A program made the translations under genes and the position numbers. A model generated the notes under the pieces. It made no database searches. It had not been told where the DNA came from and saw only the letters and a program-made list of their open reading frames with translations. From Sorex araneus (taxonomy: Eukaryota > Chordata > Mammalia > Eulipotyphla > Soricidae), in contig NC_073307.1 of assembly GCF_027595985.1 (NCBI RefSeq), positions 12,282,432 to 12,346,431 on the forward strand: a DNA stretch of 64,000 bases. The letters run 5' to 3'. Within the stretch, counting starts at the first letter, position 1; the number at the start of each line of letters is the position of its first letter. This document shows, piece by piece, positions 23,799-34,145 of the stretch.

Positions 23799-24573
23799 TA
23801 AACAAGTGAACCTGGAATCAAAGTTCCAATATTTTGATTCTTCTTGAATGCCAAGAAGAATCAGGCTTTATTTGGAAAATGAATGCATGTTGAGGTTTTT
23901 GAGATGGAGATAGAAAGCTGGAAGAAGTACTCCTTCTCCTTATAGAGCTTCACAAATGATGCAAACTAAACCACATCTACAAAAGGGAGGCTGATAACAC
24001 AAAATTCCATATCATAAACCAGAGTGATGGCGTGAACCAAGTGATGCCACAAGAATTCAGCTAAGGAAAGGGGTGTGACTGGGAGGGTTGGAAGGAAGTT
24101 AGAACTTAAAGGACAGAGGATGTGCAAAGGTGGAGAGATGGTAAGAAGGAGATGTTTTAAGAAGAGGCAATATGTTAGTAATGGCACAAAGACCAGAAAT
24201 GTTTATAATGAACTCAGAGTTCAGGTAATAGATGCATTCAGTATAACCCTTAGAGAACATACAAATGGTCTGTCCATCAATCTTTTATCAGATATGTAAG
24301 GTATCAAAAGGCACTGTCATTGGCCAAGAATATGGCTCAGTAAAGAATGCATGTTTTGTCATATTTTATATGTATAAGACTCTGGGTTTGAGACCACGCC
24401 CCCCCACACATACACACTGGTCCTTAAATGAAAATGTCTGCCTAGGAGGTGAAAAACTAAAATCATCCTAAGAATATAATATAATAACATGCCCATATCA
24501 TTGTGGCCTAACTTGTTTTCTGGTAAATATGTTAGAAATTCAACTCATCTATTTTCTTCTCCATTTTCTACAG

Positions 24574-24823
24574 AGTTGCCACCCCATTTGGCGGTTTTGA
24601 AAAGGCATCGAAAATGGTTAAATTTAAGGTTCCAGATTTTGACTTAATGCTTACAACAGATCCCAGGTTCATGGCCTTTGCCAATCCTCTTTCTGGCAGA
24701 CGGTCCTTTAATAGGAGCCCCAGGGGGTGGACATCTGAGAATATTCCTATCGTGATCACAACTGAATCCACAGAAGAGATCACCGCACCAGAATCTACCG
24801 TACCAGAATCAGAAGACTTATGA
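24574..24823 (+). CDS. MYOZ2: MYOZ2 final coding exon (exon 6)
   Basis: 250 nt: the last base of an Arg codon, 82 codons and TGA at 24821-24823. Acceptor TTCTACAG ends at 24573. It opens [20 protein letters not shown] and includes [20 protein letters not shown], then IPIVITT. The Ile in PIV corresponds to human Ile246, reported mutated in hypertrophic cardiomyopathy, and is intact. The calcineurin-binding segment reported for calsarcin-1 falls here. The protein ends PESEDL, matching the myozenin C-terminal ligand for PDZ domains of ZASP/Cypher and palladin-family partners. A 15-bp tandem duplication (ACCAGAATC units at 24787 and 24802) gives APEST-VPES, five residues more than human as I recall it. 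Confidence 0.97.
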
Positions 24824-25020
24824 AAAGCAAGTAGTATATCCCACAAAAACCTCTGAACAAAAGGGTTTCTATTCCATTACTCCACTTACTGGCAAACCCA
24901 CTTACACTCTTCATTCATAGCAATAATTTAATTAGCAATTCAGCCATTTATCTTGTGTAGCAATTAATTTTAACCTCATATTGAATACTAATAAATAATT
25001 CCAAATCTTGTTTTAAAAGT
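24824..25020 (+). other. MYOZ2: MYOZ2 3'UTR (minimal)
   Basis: Noncoding sequence from the TGA to a predicted cleavage point about 20 nt after the AATAAA at 24990. Its far end is inferred; if a more distal signal such as AATAAA at 25739 is used, the UTR would be about 0.9 kb. Confidence 0.6.
24990..24995 (+). terminator. MYOZ2: MYOZ2 polyadenylation signal
   Basis: Canonical AATAAA 167 nt after the stop codon, followed within 45 nt by T-rich sequence (TTGTTTTAAAAGTTTT, TTTGTC) that could act as the downstream element. This is the first good signal after the stop. Confidence 0.6.
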
Positions 25021-25807
25021 TTTAACTCCTTTGTCTTTATTCACAATTTTGTTTTCACCTGGTCAAAACAACCCAACCTTTTCAGAGATAATTCACAAAG
25101 TTTCATTTTTGGTTCTGTTCAAAATGAGATATTCCCAAATAGGCTTTTCAAATGAAATCAAGAGTCCAAATATAATGTAAGCTATTCAGATTCATTCAGA
25201 GTTTTATTTAGGGTATTAAAGTTATATAAGATGATATACAAATACTCATGGAAAAAAGGGTCATAATTAATTTTTTTGGAAACCTTGATAAAAAGCACAT
25301 CTGAATAGTCTTTTCACTATTCAGTCACGTATTTGTAATTCATAGATAGTCAGGTATCTCCTGAGAAATGAGTAATATGCTATTTTTAGATGATTCTATA
25401 CTTTTTATTTCTTGTTTCTGTAACATAAATTTATAAAGTGCTTTGTATTTATTGTGTGCTTGAAATCATTAGGAAACTTTTTCAAGATGGCACTTTCTAG
25501 TGTTCAGCTGGGTTACTGTTGGTTATCATTGGTTATGATTATGGGTTATTATTTGTTTCATACTAGGTAAGTTTGAGAGGTAATGACTCAGGTAAGTCAC
25601 ACCAGTGTAGCTTAATTACCCTGGATATACTTGGAGTTCACGTTCCACAAATCCTAATGCAGTGTGTTCATTAGCTTCAAATTCCTGTATGCATTTTTAA
25701 GAGTGATAACAAACTAAACATAAACTAATACCTATATAAATAAATGTATGTATGCATAAGGAGAGCATATTTGTATTCAAACCTTTAAATTCAGTTAAAA
25801 TATCTTG

Positions 25808-25966
25808 TTTTTGTTTGGGGGCCACACCAGCAGTGCTCAGGGTTTACTCCTGGCTCTGTGCTCAGGGGTCACTCCTGATGGAGCTCAGGGGACAATATCT
25901 GATTCTGGGGACTGAATTTGACTCGGCTGCAAGTACTGATCCTCTATGCTATCTCTCCAGTCCCAA
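25808..25966 (-). mobile_element. diverged SOR-type SINE
   Basis: GTTTGGGGGCCACACCAGCAGTGCTCAGGG, TTTACTCCTGGCTCTGTGCTCAGGGG and TATGCTATCTCTCCAGTCCC. A reversed older subfamily with GGGGGCCACACC in place of TTGGGTCACACC. Confidence 0.83.
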
Positions 25967-26276
25967 ATTCTGCTCAAATTCTTAAGTACTAGGGCCTACG
26001 TGTTACAAAACAGAAACAAGAAATAGAGAGCATCTAAAAATAGTATACTAACCATCTCTCAGGAGATACATGAATACACGGGTATAAAAGTCTCAAATAG
26101 AAAACCAGTGGTATATCTTACAATATTATTGGTCTTAAAGTATAATTGAGGAAATATTCAGCATGGAACTGACAAGAAATTTTCATCAATTCTTCTCATT
26201 TCTGTTAACTTCAGAGTTTTATGATATTTATATCAGGGGAGAAATGTTTCATGCATAGAAAACTATTTACTAGATT

Positions 26277-26288
26277 AAGTGTGGGAGA
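26277..26288 (+). repeat. target-site duplication, left (composite element)
   Basis: AAGTGTGGGAGA, repeated perfectly at 27133-27144. It brackets the composite element and indicates a single insertion event. Confidence 0.88.
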
Positions 26289-27132
26289 GGAGCCTCCAGT
26301 ATGGCTGTAGCTAGGTTCCAGTGGTCTTCGGCCGCCAGGAGCTCTGCTCAAGGTGGGGAGGGAAGCTGGAGCCCATCCCCTCTGAGGGGCCCCGGGGAAG
26401 ACAGCCAGGCATGCGGGCAAGAGACTCTCTGCATCACTCTCTTCTGAGGGCTTGCTTTTAAGTCTCTGGATGTTGGCCATTGATGGGATTACACACACCT
26501 GGATTCCTCTGCCGGTACCTTCATGCATGAGGCCTGTCTGAACGTGTAGAGAGGAGCCTCCAGCATGGCTGCAGCTAGGTTCTGGTGTCTTCGGCCGCCA
26601 GGAGCTCTGCTCGGGGTGGGGAGGGAAGCTGGAGCCCATCCCCTCCGAGGGGCCCCAGGGAAGACAGCCAGGCGTGCAGGCAAGAGATTCTGCATCACTC
26701 TCTTCTGAGAGCTTGCTCTCTACACGTTCGGACAGGCCTCATGCATGAAGGTACCGGCAGAGGAACCCAGGTGTGTGTAATTCCATCAAGGTCAACATCC
26801 AGAGACTTAAAAGCAAGCTCTCAGAATGGCTGTGTGATATCTTTAGCCTACCTCTCCCTCTAGGAGAAACTGGCAATCTGAGAGTTTCCTGCCCCCATGA
26901 GACAGCCTTGCAAGCTCCCCATGGTGTATTCATATGCAAAATCCAGTAACAAGCTGGATCTCATTCCCCTGACCCTGAAGAGCCCCCAGTGCAACATCGT
27001 TAGGAGGGCCAAGTTGAAATAGACTTGTAAGATCTCAGGGAAAGGACGAAATGAGATGTTACTGAGCCCGCCCGAGAAATGGGTGATAAACGGGATATTG
27101 TGATTGTGATTGTGATTGTGATTGTGATTGTG
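26289..27132 (+). mobile_element. composite retroposon with internal tandem and inverted repeats
   Basis: An 844-bp unit bounded by a 12-bp target-site duplication. The order seen is module A1 (26289-26441), inverted B' (about 26442-26552), A2 (26553-26717), B (about 26718-26827), then body C (26828-27095) and a (GTGATT)n tail. A1 and A2 are direct copies at a 264-bp period (GCTGGAGCCCATCCCCTC, CTTCGGCCGCCAGGAGCTC). B' and B are reverse complements (CTTCATGCATGAGGCCTGTC versus GACAGGCCTCATGCATGAAG). Body C resembles the long SOR 3' body (CTTGCAAGCTCCCCATGGTG, GAGATGTTACTGAGCCCGCC) with about 95 bp of extra sequence. It has no coding potential. Whether it is a named family cannot be decided here. 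Confidence 0.8.
27096..27132. repeat. (GTGATT)n hexanucleotide tail
   Basis: About six units of ATTGTG form the 3' tail of the composite element. It replaces the poly(A) seen on short SOR copies. Confidence 0.95.
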
Positions 27133-27144
27133 AAGTGTGGGAGA
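27133..27144 (+). repeat. target-site duplication, right (composite element)
   Basis: Second perfect copy of AAGTGTGGGAGA, immediately after the (GTGATT)n tail. Confidence 0.88.
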
Positions 27145-27249
27145 TAGGAAGGAGAATGTAAAGAAAACATCACATATTTAGAAAATAAATGTCTATGTAG
27201 GTTGGAGTTGGTTGCTTGTTTTGATCATTCTCTAGATGTGTGAGCAAAC

Positions 27250-27446
27250 AAATTTTATTTTATTTTATTTTATTTCATCATTTTTTGTGGGGGTGGAACC
27301 AAACCCAGCGGTACTCAGGACTCACTCCTGGCTCTGCACTCAAGAATCACTCCTGGAAGCCTCAGGGGATCAAATGGCTGATGGGAATCAAGCCTAGTTT
27401 GGTCACCTGCAAGGCAAGCACCCTCCCCACTGTACTACCAGTCCCA
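27250..27446 (-). mobile_element. diverged SOR-type SINE with (TTTTA)n tail
   Basis: A (TTTTA)4 left end, GGAACCAAACCCAGCGGTACTCAGG, CACTCCTGGCTCTGCACTC and GTCACCTGCAAGGCAAGCACC, ending CTACCAGTCCC. Confidence 0.82.
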
Positions 27447-27699
27447 TTAGACAAAAAAAATCTTGGGAAAAATACAATTTCTAGAGCTTATATCAGAATC
27501 TGGAATTTATGCATGCCAAAATTATTATGGATCACTTATATAATTTAAATATATTTAATATGTCTAAATTTCATTTATGTTTTGATATTTATCGATTTTA
27601 AAACTAACAATGTTGGTATCAGTGATAAAGATGTAGATATGAGGTTTTGATCACCTGCAGTTTATTTTGGGTTCAACATAGCCTTTAAAAAATACATGA

Positions 27700-27893
27700 G
27701 GGGCTGGAGCAATAGCACAGCAGGGAGGGCATTTGCCTTGCATTTGGTCAACCCAGGTTCAATGCCCAGCATCCCATATGGTCCCCTGAACACCGCCAGG
27801 AGTAATTCCTGAGTGCATGAGCCAGGAGTAACCCCTGTGCATTCTCAGGTGTGACCCAAAAACCAAAAAATATATACATATATATAAATAAAT
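27700..27893 (+). mobile_element. SOR SINE, young short copy
   Basis: Full-length, with tail AACCAAAAAATATATACATA. A perfect 13-bp target-site duplication AAAAAATACATGA lies at 27687-27699 and 27894-27906. Confidence 0.96.
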
Positions 27894-27947
27894 AAAAAAT
27901 ACATGATATTCTAGTACATGTTTTGATGAAATGGCTTAGTATTTTAT

Positions 27948-28030
27948 TAGCACTGTCACATTGTACTGTCATCCCGTTGTTCATTAATTTGTTTGAATGG
28001 GCACCAGCAATATCTCCATTATGAGACTTG
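27948..28030 (-). mobile_element. long SOR 3' fragment (left arm of fold-back)
   Basis: Antisense long-body tail: CACTGTCACATTGTACTGTC, CCCGTTGTTCATTAATTTG and TCTCCATTATGAGACTTG. It ends abruptly where a sense long SOR begins. Confidence 0.9.
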
Positions 28031-28252
28031 TCGTAGCACAGTGGGTAGGGCGTTTGTGTTGCACACAGCCAACCCAGGTTCCATTCCTCCAACCCTCTCG
28101 GAGAGCCTGGCAAGCTACCGAGAGTATCCTGCCCACACAGCAGAGCCTGGCAAGCTCAAAGTGGCATATTCGATATGCCAAAAACAGTAACAACAAGTCT
28201 CACAATGGAGACATTACTGGTGCTTGCGAGCAAATCGATGAGCAATGGGATT
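28031..28252 (+). mobile_element. long SOR, 5'-clipped (right arm of fold-back)
   Basis: Begins inside the head at TAGCACAGTGGG and runs through the long body to ATCGATGAGCAATGGGAT. Its 3' part (28194-28252) is the inverted partner of 27948-28030, so the pair can form a hairpin. Confidence 0.9.
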
Positions 28253-28449
28253 TTTGGGTATTGGGGCTAGAACCCAGGGTCTCATATAGGCCAGGTATGT
28301 GTTCAATCACTGCTACACAAATAGTTAAATTATATTCATAGTGTCATCATTCTGTCAGCCACCCAAAGGGACCTGCAGTTAAATATATTAACTAGAGAGG
28401 AGTATCCCCCAGTATCCAAAGGAGTACTTTGGAGGGGTGGATCCTAAGG

Positions 28450-28632
28450 GTTTGGGCTTTTGTTTATGGTCACACCTGGTAGAGGTCAGGGGCCATCCCT
28501 GGCAGGATGCTCAAGGTGGCTGTTGGTTTTGGCCATATCTGGTAGTGCTCAGGGAACCACGTGGGACCAGAAATCAAACCCAGGGTCTCACACATACAAC
28601 TGTGACTCACCTGAGTCACATATATAGCCCAG
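28450..28632 (-). mobile_element. old SOR-type SINE, reversed
   Basis: TGGTCACACCTGGTAGAGGTCAGGGGCC, a second CATATCTGGTAGTGCTCAGGG module, CAAACCCAGGGTCTCACAC and TATATAGCCCAG. It appears to be two core ends in tandem. Confidence 0.6.
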
Positions 28633-28634
28633 TA

Positions 28635-28802
28635 TTGTTTTCCTTTCTTTCTTGGAAAGGTTGGGGGAGGGGCACCCCCAGTGATACTCAGGGCTGATAC
28701 TCCTGGCTCTGTGCTCTGGGATCACTCCTGGTGGGTCACAGGGGACTGTCTGTGGTACCAGAGACAGACGCATGATCAGCTGGGAGCAAGGCAAGCGCCT
28801 TG
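28635..28802 (-). mobile_element. old SOR-type SINE, reversed
   Basis: GGGGCACCCCCAGTGATACTCAGGGC, CTCCTGGCTCTGTGCTCTGGGATCAC and GAGCAAGGCAAGCGCCTT; the element start is missing. Confidence 0.72.
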
Positions 28803-29102
28803 ATATTTTTCAAGTTTACTTCGAAATGAATGGGATGACCCTCTCTTCGCCACGGTGTTTTTCCCTTTCCTGGAAGTGTTATTAACTCCAGCTCAGCTGT
28901 CTGACACCTTTCGAGAAGCCAAAATTTCACACTCCAGTTGCTACACAACAAAGAATTTAGAAGTAATTTTGAATGGATTTTCTATCAACCATTGGCAGCA
29001 AAACCTTTCAAAGTCACAAGAAAAATGATAGTCATCTTTAGAACAGCAGAAAGACTGAGGCAGTGTTTTCCAGTCATTTGTATTCTTTAAAGACAGAATA
29101 AA

Positions 29103-29300
29103 ACTGGAGCCAAAGTGACAGTACAGCGGCAAGGGTGCTCGCCTTGCGTACAGTCCACCTGAGTTTGACCTCCAGCGTCCCATTTGGTCCCCTAAGCCCA
29201 CCAGGAGTGATCCCTGAGCGCAGAGCCAGGAGTAAGCTCTGAGCACTGCTGGGTGTGGCCCCCAAACAAAACAAAACAAAAACAAGCAATAAAAAAATAG
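29103..29300 (+). mobile_element. diverged SOR-type SINE
   Basis: ACTGGAGCCAAAGTGACAGTACAGCGG head, CATTTGGTCCCC, CACCAGGAGTGATCCC and CTGCTGGGTGTGGCCCCC, then an (AAAAC)n tail. This is the GGTGTGGCCCCC-ending older subfamily. Confidence 0.88.
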
Positions 29301-29304
29301 AATA

Positions 29305-29450
29305 AAACAGAATAGCACAGGGGTTAAGGTGATTACTTTGCATGCAGCCAGCCCCAGTCTGATCCGAGCATTTCCTAAGTGACCCATGAGCACGGAATCC
29401 AAAGTAGTTTCTGAGTACAGAGTAAGATGCAATTCCCACCTCCCCCCAAA
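29305..29450 (+). mobile_element. diverged SOR-type SINE
   Basis: AATAGCACAGGGGTTAAGGTG head and CATGCAGCCAGCCCC, with a strongly decayed core. It is inserted next to or within the tail of the preceding SINE. Confidence 0.55.
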
Positions 29451-31059
29451 TAGAATAAAGGTCCGTGAATGTGGCTTGACAGTAAAGAGAATGCATGAGA
29501 CTGGTTTCTATCCCTGGCATCACTAAAGTATAGAAATTAGGAAATGAAAGAAATAGAATAAATAAAATTTAAAGAAAAAGCATAGGAATGAAAGTAATTC
29601 TCCTGATGGGCACCTAAGAGGCAGTAACTATACTATGCTTTATAAAGGCTGTTTAGTAAACATATAATAATAGTATTATATCTTCATAATTGTCCATTGA
29701 GAAAAGTATTATAAACTCCACCATATAGATTATATATACACATCCATTTTATTTACTTATATATAATGTGTATGAAAATTGTGCTTCAGAGAATGAAGGT
29801 GATTAGTTTAATTCTAGTTCAGAGTTGGGAAGAATTTGGAGAGTCTGGCTCTAAATTATATGTTTCAAGAACTCCTGGTTCATAACTTTTCTTCAAACTA
29901 TTTTATTGTGTCTGAACAAAATAATAAAAAACAACTTCATCTCAATTGTGGGCAAAACCAGCTATAAACTGAATAATTACAGTCATCTTCCAAAGTCATT
30001 CAGACACCCATAATCATAAAAAGCTGAATTTTGAGATGGTGTTGAAATGAAATAAGCAACATGCATGATTAACTTGGAAATTAGACACAAAAGTGTTTGC
30101 TGGTTAAAACTGCTCATTTTTGCTTCATATCCTGTTCCCTCTGGGTTCCTGTCATCTTACTTTTACTGCTCCCTGGAAGGGCATAGACAGGGAAAGAAAG
30201 AGGAAAGAAACAACACCAAATCTATTCCTTTAAGTGAAATATTTTCCACTTTCCAAAACTTAGAGGAAATTTAATTTCCATTACCCTGTTCCACAGACGT
30301 CTGGGTCACAAAATTCTACTATTTGGGCCAACTTCTTAATGGTAGCTGACTGATTGGGCTCTACATAATTACTATATCTATGGAGGAAAAAGTGATTTGG
30401 AACCTTACCTCCTTCCTTCCTTCAATCATTTTTCACTTGTCTTAACTCAATATTTGAAAGAACTTGGCAATTAAAAGCATTGAGTGGCTGTTAAGTCAAA
30501 ATCAAGACAAATAAAGATGATAATTTTGGATCCAAGCGGCTATTTATCACATCCAATTAAAATGCGCACCTTTTCTAAACAGACCCATTTATAAGTGTTT
30601 TAGCAGGTTGAAAACGGAAGGAGCCAATTATTCTCGAAAAGGCTAATGTGGGGCCAAATGTGCAATCGTGAGTATGAAAAGAACATCCTGAACTTTCCGA
30701 CTCAAGGCACAGTTGTACCAGCCGACTTATTAATTCTGGAATTTCCTCACTTTGCTGCTTATGCAAGATAAAACTTGGATGACATCATGGCAGTTTCTCA
30801 GCCACAACTTCTTTTTTTATTATTATTTTTTTTATTAAGCTTAGGGAAGTGTTGTTTTGAATGGCCCTTTTCTTGTGAAAAGTCCTTTGGTCCTTCTCTG
30901 TAGGAAGAAGTGTGTTTGCTTTCTGTGGGTGGAAGAGGAACGCCAAACTCTTGTTAAAGGGGACTCAGTCCCCCCAAGAAGTGATCAAAGCAATTCACAA
31001 AGAGTGAGGAATTTTTATCTTTCTTTTTTAGAAAAAAGTTCCAGAAGTTAAAACTTTCT

Positions 31060-31220
31060 GTGTTTAGTGAGATAGTACAGCAGACAAGTAATTTGCCTTC
31101 AGTGTGATGGCCGGGTTTGGTCCCTGGGTCCCCACATGGTCCTCCGGACCACCACCAGGGCTGATCCCTGAGCCAGGAGTAAGCCCTGAGCACCACCGGG
31201 TGTGGCCCCCAAACAGAGAA
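31060..31220 (+). mobile_element. diverged SOR-type SINE
   Basis: GAGATAGTACAGCAGACAAG head, GGCCGGGTTTGGTCCCTGG, CACCACCAGGGCTGATCCC and CACCACCGGGTGTGGCCCCC end. Confidence 0.8.
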
Positions 31221-31349
31221 ACGGCAACAGCACAAAAGCTGAAACTTCCCAAAACAAGAAAAAAAGTAAGTAAGAATTCTACTCTAAGAATTCCAATGGC
31301 TTGAGCTCTTACACTGAAGTGGTAAATAAAACGTTGTGTCTCCTTTCCT

Positions 31350-31490
31350 TGCACATAGGTGACCCAGTTAGATTCCTGGTACTGCCTCTGGTCCCCTGAG
31401 GACCCCCAGAAGTGATCCCTAAATGCAGGGCCAGGAGTAAGCCATGAGTATAGCCTGTGTGGCCCCCACGCCCTAAATAAATAAATATTT
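31350..31490 (+). mobile_element. diverged, 5'-truncated SOR-type SINE
   Basis: CCTTGCACATAGGTGACCC, TGGTCCCCTGAGGACCCCC and AAGTGATCCCTAAATGCAGGG, with end GTGTGGCCCCCACG and tail (AAATA)n. Confidence 0.72.
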
Positions 31491-31769
31491 TTGAGAAACA
31501 GGAATTTTAAGTGCTGATTAATTTTGATTGGTTATATATGATTAAATAATCACTATTTTATAAGCAATATTACATGGAAATATATGCTATAATCATTCAA
31601 AAACAACAACAACCTTGTGTCTCTACTTGAATTCCTAAAAGAAAAAAGAAAAGAGCTAAATTTCAACCCAGGACATAAACGTTACCTGACATCTCAATAT
31701 ACTATGATTTCAATAGGATTCTTGAGTGCGCGCAGGGCACTGAGGGAAGTCATCTCTAATTATAGTTCA

Positions 31770-31950
31770 GGAACAAGGATACGGCTAAAGAGCTGAAGCA
31801 CATGCTTCACAGGTGGGAACCCCAGGTTTAATCCCTAACACCTCGAGGTCCCCGAAATCACCTGACCAGGAGCAGCCCCCGAGACTGCTAAGGGTTCCAA
31901 ACTAGAAATTATGACTCCACCTCCTCCCCCCCCCAAAAAAAAGAAAGTAG
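31770..31950 (+). mobile_element. old tRNA-derived SINE
   Basis: CTAAAGAGCTGAAGCACATGC, CCCCAGGTTTAATCCCTAAC and CCAGGAGCAGCCCCCGAG, with a C-rich then A-rich end. The head is closer to ID-like tRNA SINEs than to young SOR. Confidence 0.5.
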
Positions 31951-32141
31951 TTTACTGGAGAATATTTTGATACAGATTTCACTGACAATTGAGGGTAGTG
32001 TAGAGATAGCAGCATTCCAGGAAACAGAAGCTGATAATGTCAGGAGGAAAAAAGATAAGCCCAATGCCTTGCCCTATTTTCAAACTGCTGATTGAAGAAT
32101 TTGTAGAGGAGCAACAGTACTAGCAGGAGAAAAAAAAAAAA

Positions 32142-32164
32142 ATATATATATATATATATATATT
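32142..32164. repeat. (TA)n microsatellite
   Basis: About eleven TA units following a poly(A) run. Confidence 0.96.
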
Positions 32165-32224
32165 TCAGCAGTGGCTAATTATCCTAATTTTTCCAGGGAT
32201 GATTTTTCCTTTCATCCTCAACTT

Positions 32225-32515
32225 TCTTAATCCGAGAGTCCTTCTCGGAGAACCTGGCAAGCTACTGAGAGTTTACTGCCTGCATGGGAGAGCCTGGCAA
32301 ACTCCCCGTGACATATTCATATGCCAAATACAGTAACAATGATGGGTCTCATTCTCCTGACCCTGAAAGAGCCTCTAATGCAGCATTGTTGGGTAGGACA
32401 AGTAGAGAGGCTTCTAAAATCTCAGGGCTAGGACGAATGGAGACGTTACCGAGACTGTTTGAGAAAATCGAAGATCAACAGAATGATGATGATGAGGAGG
32501 AGGAATACTGCTAGC
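32225..32515 (+). mobile_element. relative of composite element body C
   Basis: Matches body C of the element at 26828-27095: GGCAAGCTACTGAGAGTTTAC, ATATTCATATGCCAAATACAG and GTCTCATTCTCCTGACCCTG, then GCAGCATTGTTGG, AATCTCAGGGCTAGGACG and GAGACGTTACCGAGAC. It lacks modules A and B and ends in a (GATGAT)(GAGGAG) tail. Confidence 0.82.
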
Positions 32516-32557
32516 TATTCAGCCATTGATTAAGTTTAAGTGGCCATAAACTCCACA

Positions 32558-33058
32558 CTACTATTTAAAAAAATAAATTGAATATCTGTGAGATGGACCA
32601 TTATAAAGCAGTTTATGATTCGGTTTTGGTAATACAATGATCCAACACCTAACACTCCACCAGTGTACATTTCCCACCACCAAAGTTCCCCCCCCCCCCC
32701 GTTTCCCTCCCTCCATCCCCAACACCCCAGCCCCCACCCCCAGCCTCCCTATATGGGAGGCACTTTCCTTCTTGCTCTCTCTCTCCTTCTCCTTAGTACT
32801 TTGCAGGTACTCAGAGGTGATTGTGTTTGCTCAGGGCATTCAGTAGTTTTGTCAGGACAGTAAGGCTGGAGTAGCTTTTTAACTGGGTGGCAGCTTTGGG
32901 GTGTGGATGTGACTGCAGAGGCTTCTGGGAGTACAGGGAGGTGAAGGGAGCACTTACTTCCTGACACGTGATTCAGATTAAATTATAACTGGGGAAGCCC
33001 CTCCCATTTCAGATTCACTTCAGTATTGAGAACCAGGTGGCCCACTCCTTTCACCTTA
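32558..33058 (-). mobile_element. retroelement 3' end, reverse, related to 17583-17995
   Basis: The first 200 bp are the reverse complement of the 3' part of the element at 17583 (ATGATCCAACACCTAACACTCC, AGTGTACATTTCCCACCACC). The remainder diverges. The final ~100 bp (32955-33056) recur alone at 35752-35850. Class unknown; L1-like 3'UTR is one possibility. Confidence 0.55.
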
Positions 33059-33059
33059 C

Positions 33060-33182
33060 TTTCAAAAGGGTCACACCCAGCAGTGTTGAAGAGTGGGACA
33101 TATAGTGCCAGGGATCAAACTCAGGGACTTGAACAATCTGGCATGTGCTATCACTTGAACTATCTCTCTGATCCCCCAAAAA
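33060..33182 (-). mobile_element. diverged, shortened SOR-type SINE
   Basis: AAAGGGTCACACCCAGCAGTG, then GCCAGGGATCAAACTCAGGG, ending CACTTGAACTATCTCTCTGATCCCCC. The central core is deleted. Confidence 0.7.
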
Positions 33183-33202
33183 AGTCTTTCTATCTGCCTG
33201 CC

Positions 33203-33325
<123 letters not shown>

Positions 33326-34145
33326 AATGCCAGGAAGGTTTACTTCCATTATTAAAAATTGTTAAGATGACAATATCAAATCAAATTGAATATTTTTTCT
33401 AACTGGGTGTCCATTTCCTTATTAAAAAAAGCAGACGTTGTTTCTTTCACTAAGTCTCTTGCTCTAATGTCTTTCAAACTATGATTATGTTCTACCAGAG
33501 AGTCTAGAAATCGATCGAGTTGGTTGTGATCAGCAATTTTTTTTAATGCAATGTAATGGAATTTGAAAAGTAGGACACTCATAGGCGTAGTATTATTTCA
33601 TGAAATTGTTTTATTTTTTTTAAATATCTATCCATGGGAACAGGGTCACATTGTAAATGACACTGCTTATTCTGGGTTGCAGTTTAAAACGTTTGAAAGT
33701 TACTTTACTGCCTACTGTTTACTGCTGTTTGAAATTTAGCTGGTTGCAATTTAAATGTGAGCATTGCTTTTAAGAGCCTAAATGGCTTGTGTCCATCATA
33801 ATCAAACTTTCATAACTGGTTTGTAAAGGGAGTTCTTCAGAATCAAAAGAATTTGAAACAGTAGCAGACCAAACTTGTGGAAAAACAATTTAATCAGAAA
33901 ACATTGCTTTTAGTATGTACAGAAAGGCTTTAACACACATTCCAGAGATATGACTTGACAAGACTTTGTTTTTTTTTCCCCAGCACAATTTCAACTTTGA
34001 CTTGTTAAAGGGTACCAACACCTAAGAATGAAATAAATCCAGTGCTTATGTGTTTCTGCCTTTCTATGAAAGCCTACTTCCTTGATGTGTTCCTCTCACT
34101 TGAGTATTTTTCATAGTTTTATCACTCTATAAAAAAATAAATCCA

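Noticed and set aside
25380..25389. MEF2 consensus CTATTTTTAG after MYOZ2
   Set aside because: The motif is short and AT-rich, and similar matches occur by chance elsewhere (for example near 2344), so it is not evidence of an enhancer alone.
26284..26830. CRISPR-like repeat array
   Set aside because: Only two direct copies and one inverted pair, in a mammalian retroposon context; no spacer pattern.
26289..26860. Protein-coding gene in the duplicated GC-rich module
   Set aside because: The 142-, 92- and 69-codon frames appear because the same module is repeated and inverted. No start context, splice sites or family resemblance.
28941..29523. 163- and 149-codon reverse frames
   Set aside because: Most of each frame is two antisense SOR-type SINEs; such frames recur at nearly every SOR copy in the window.
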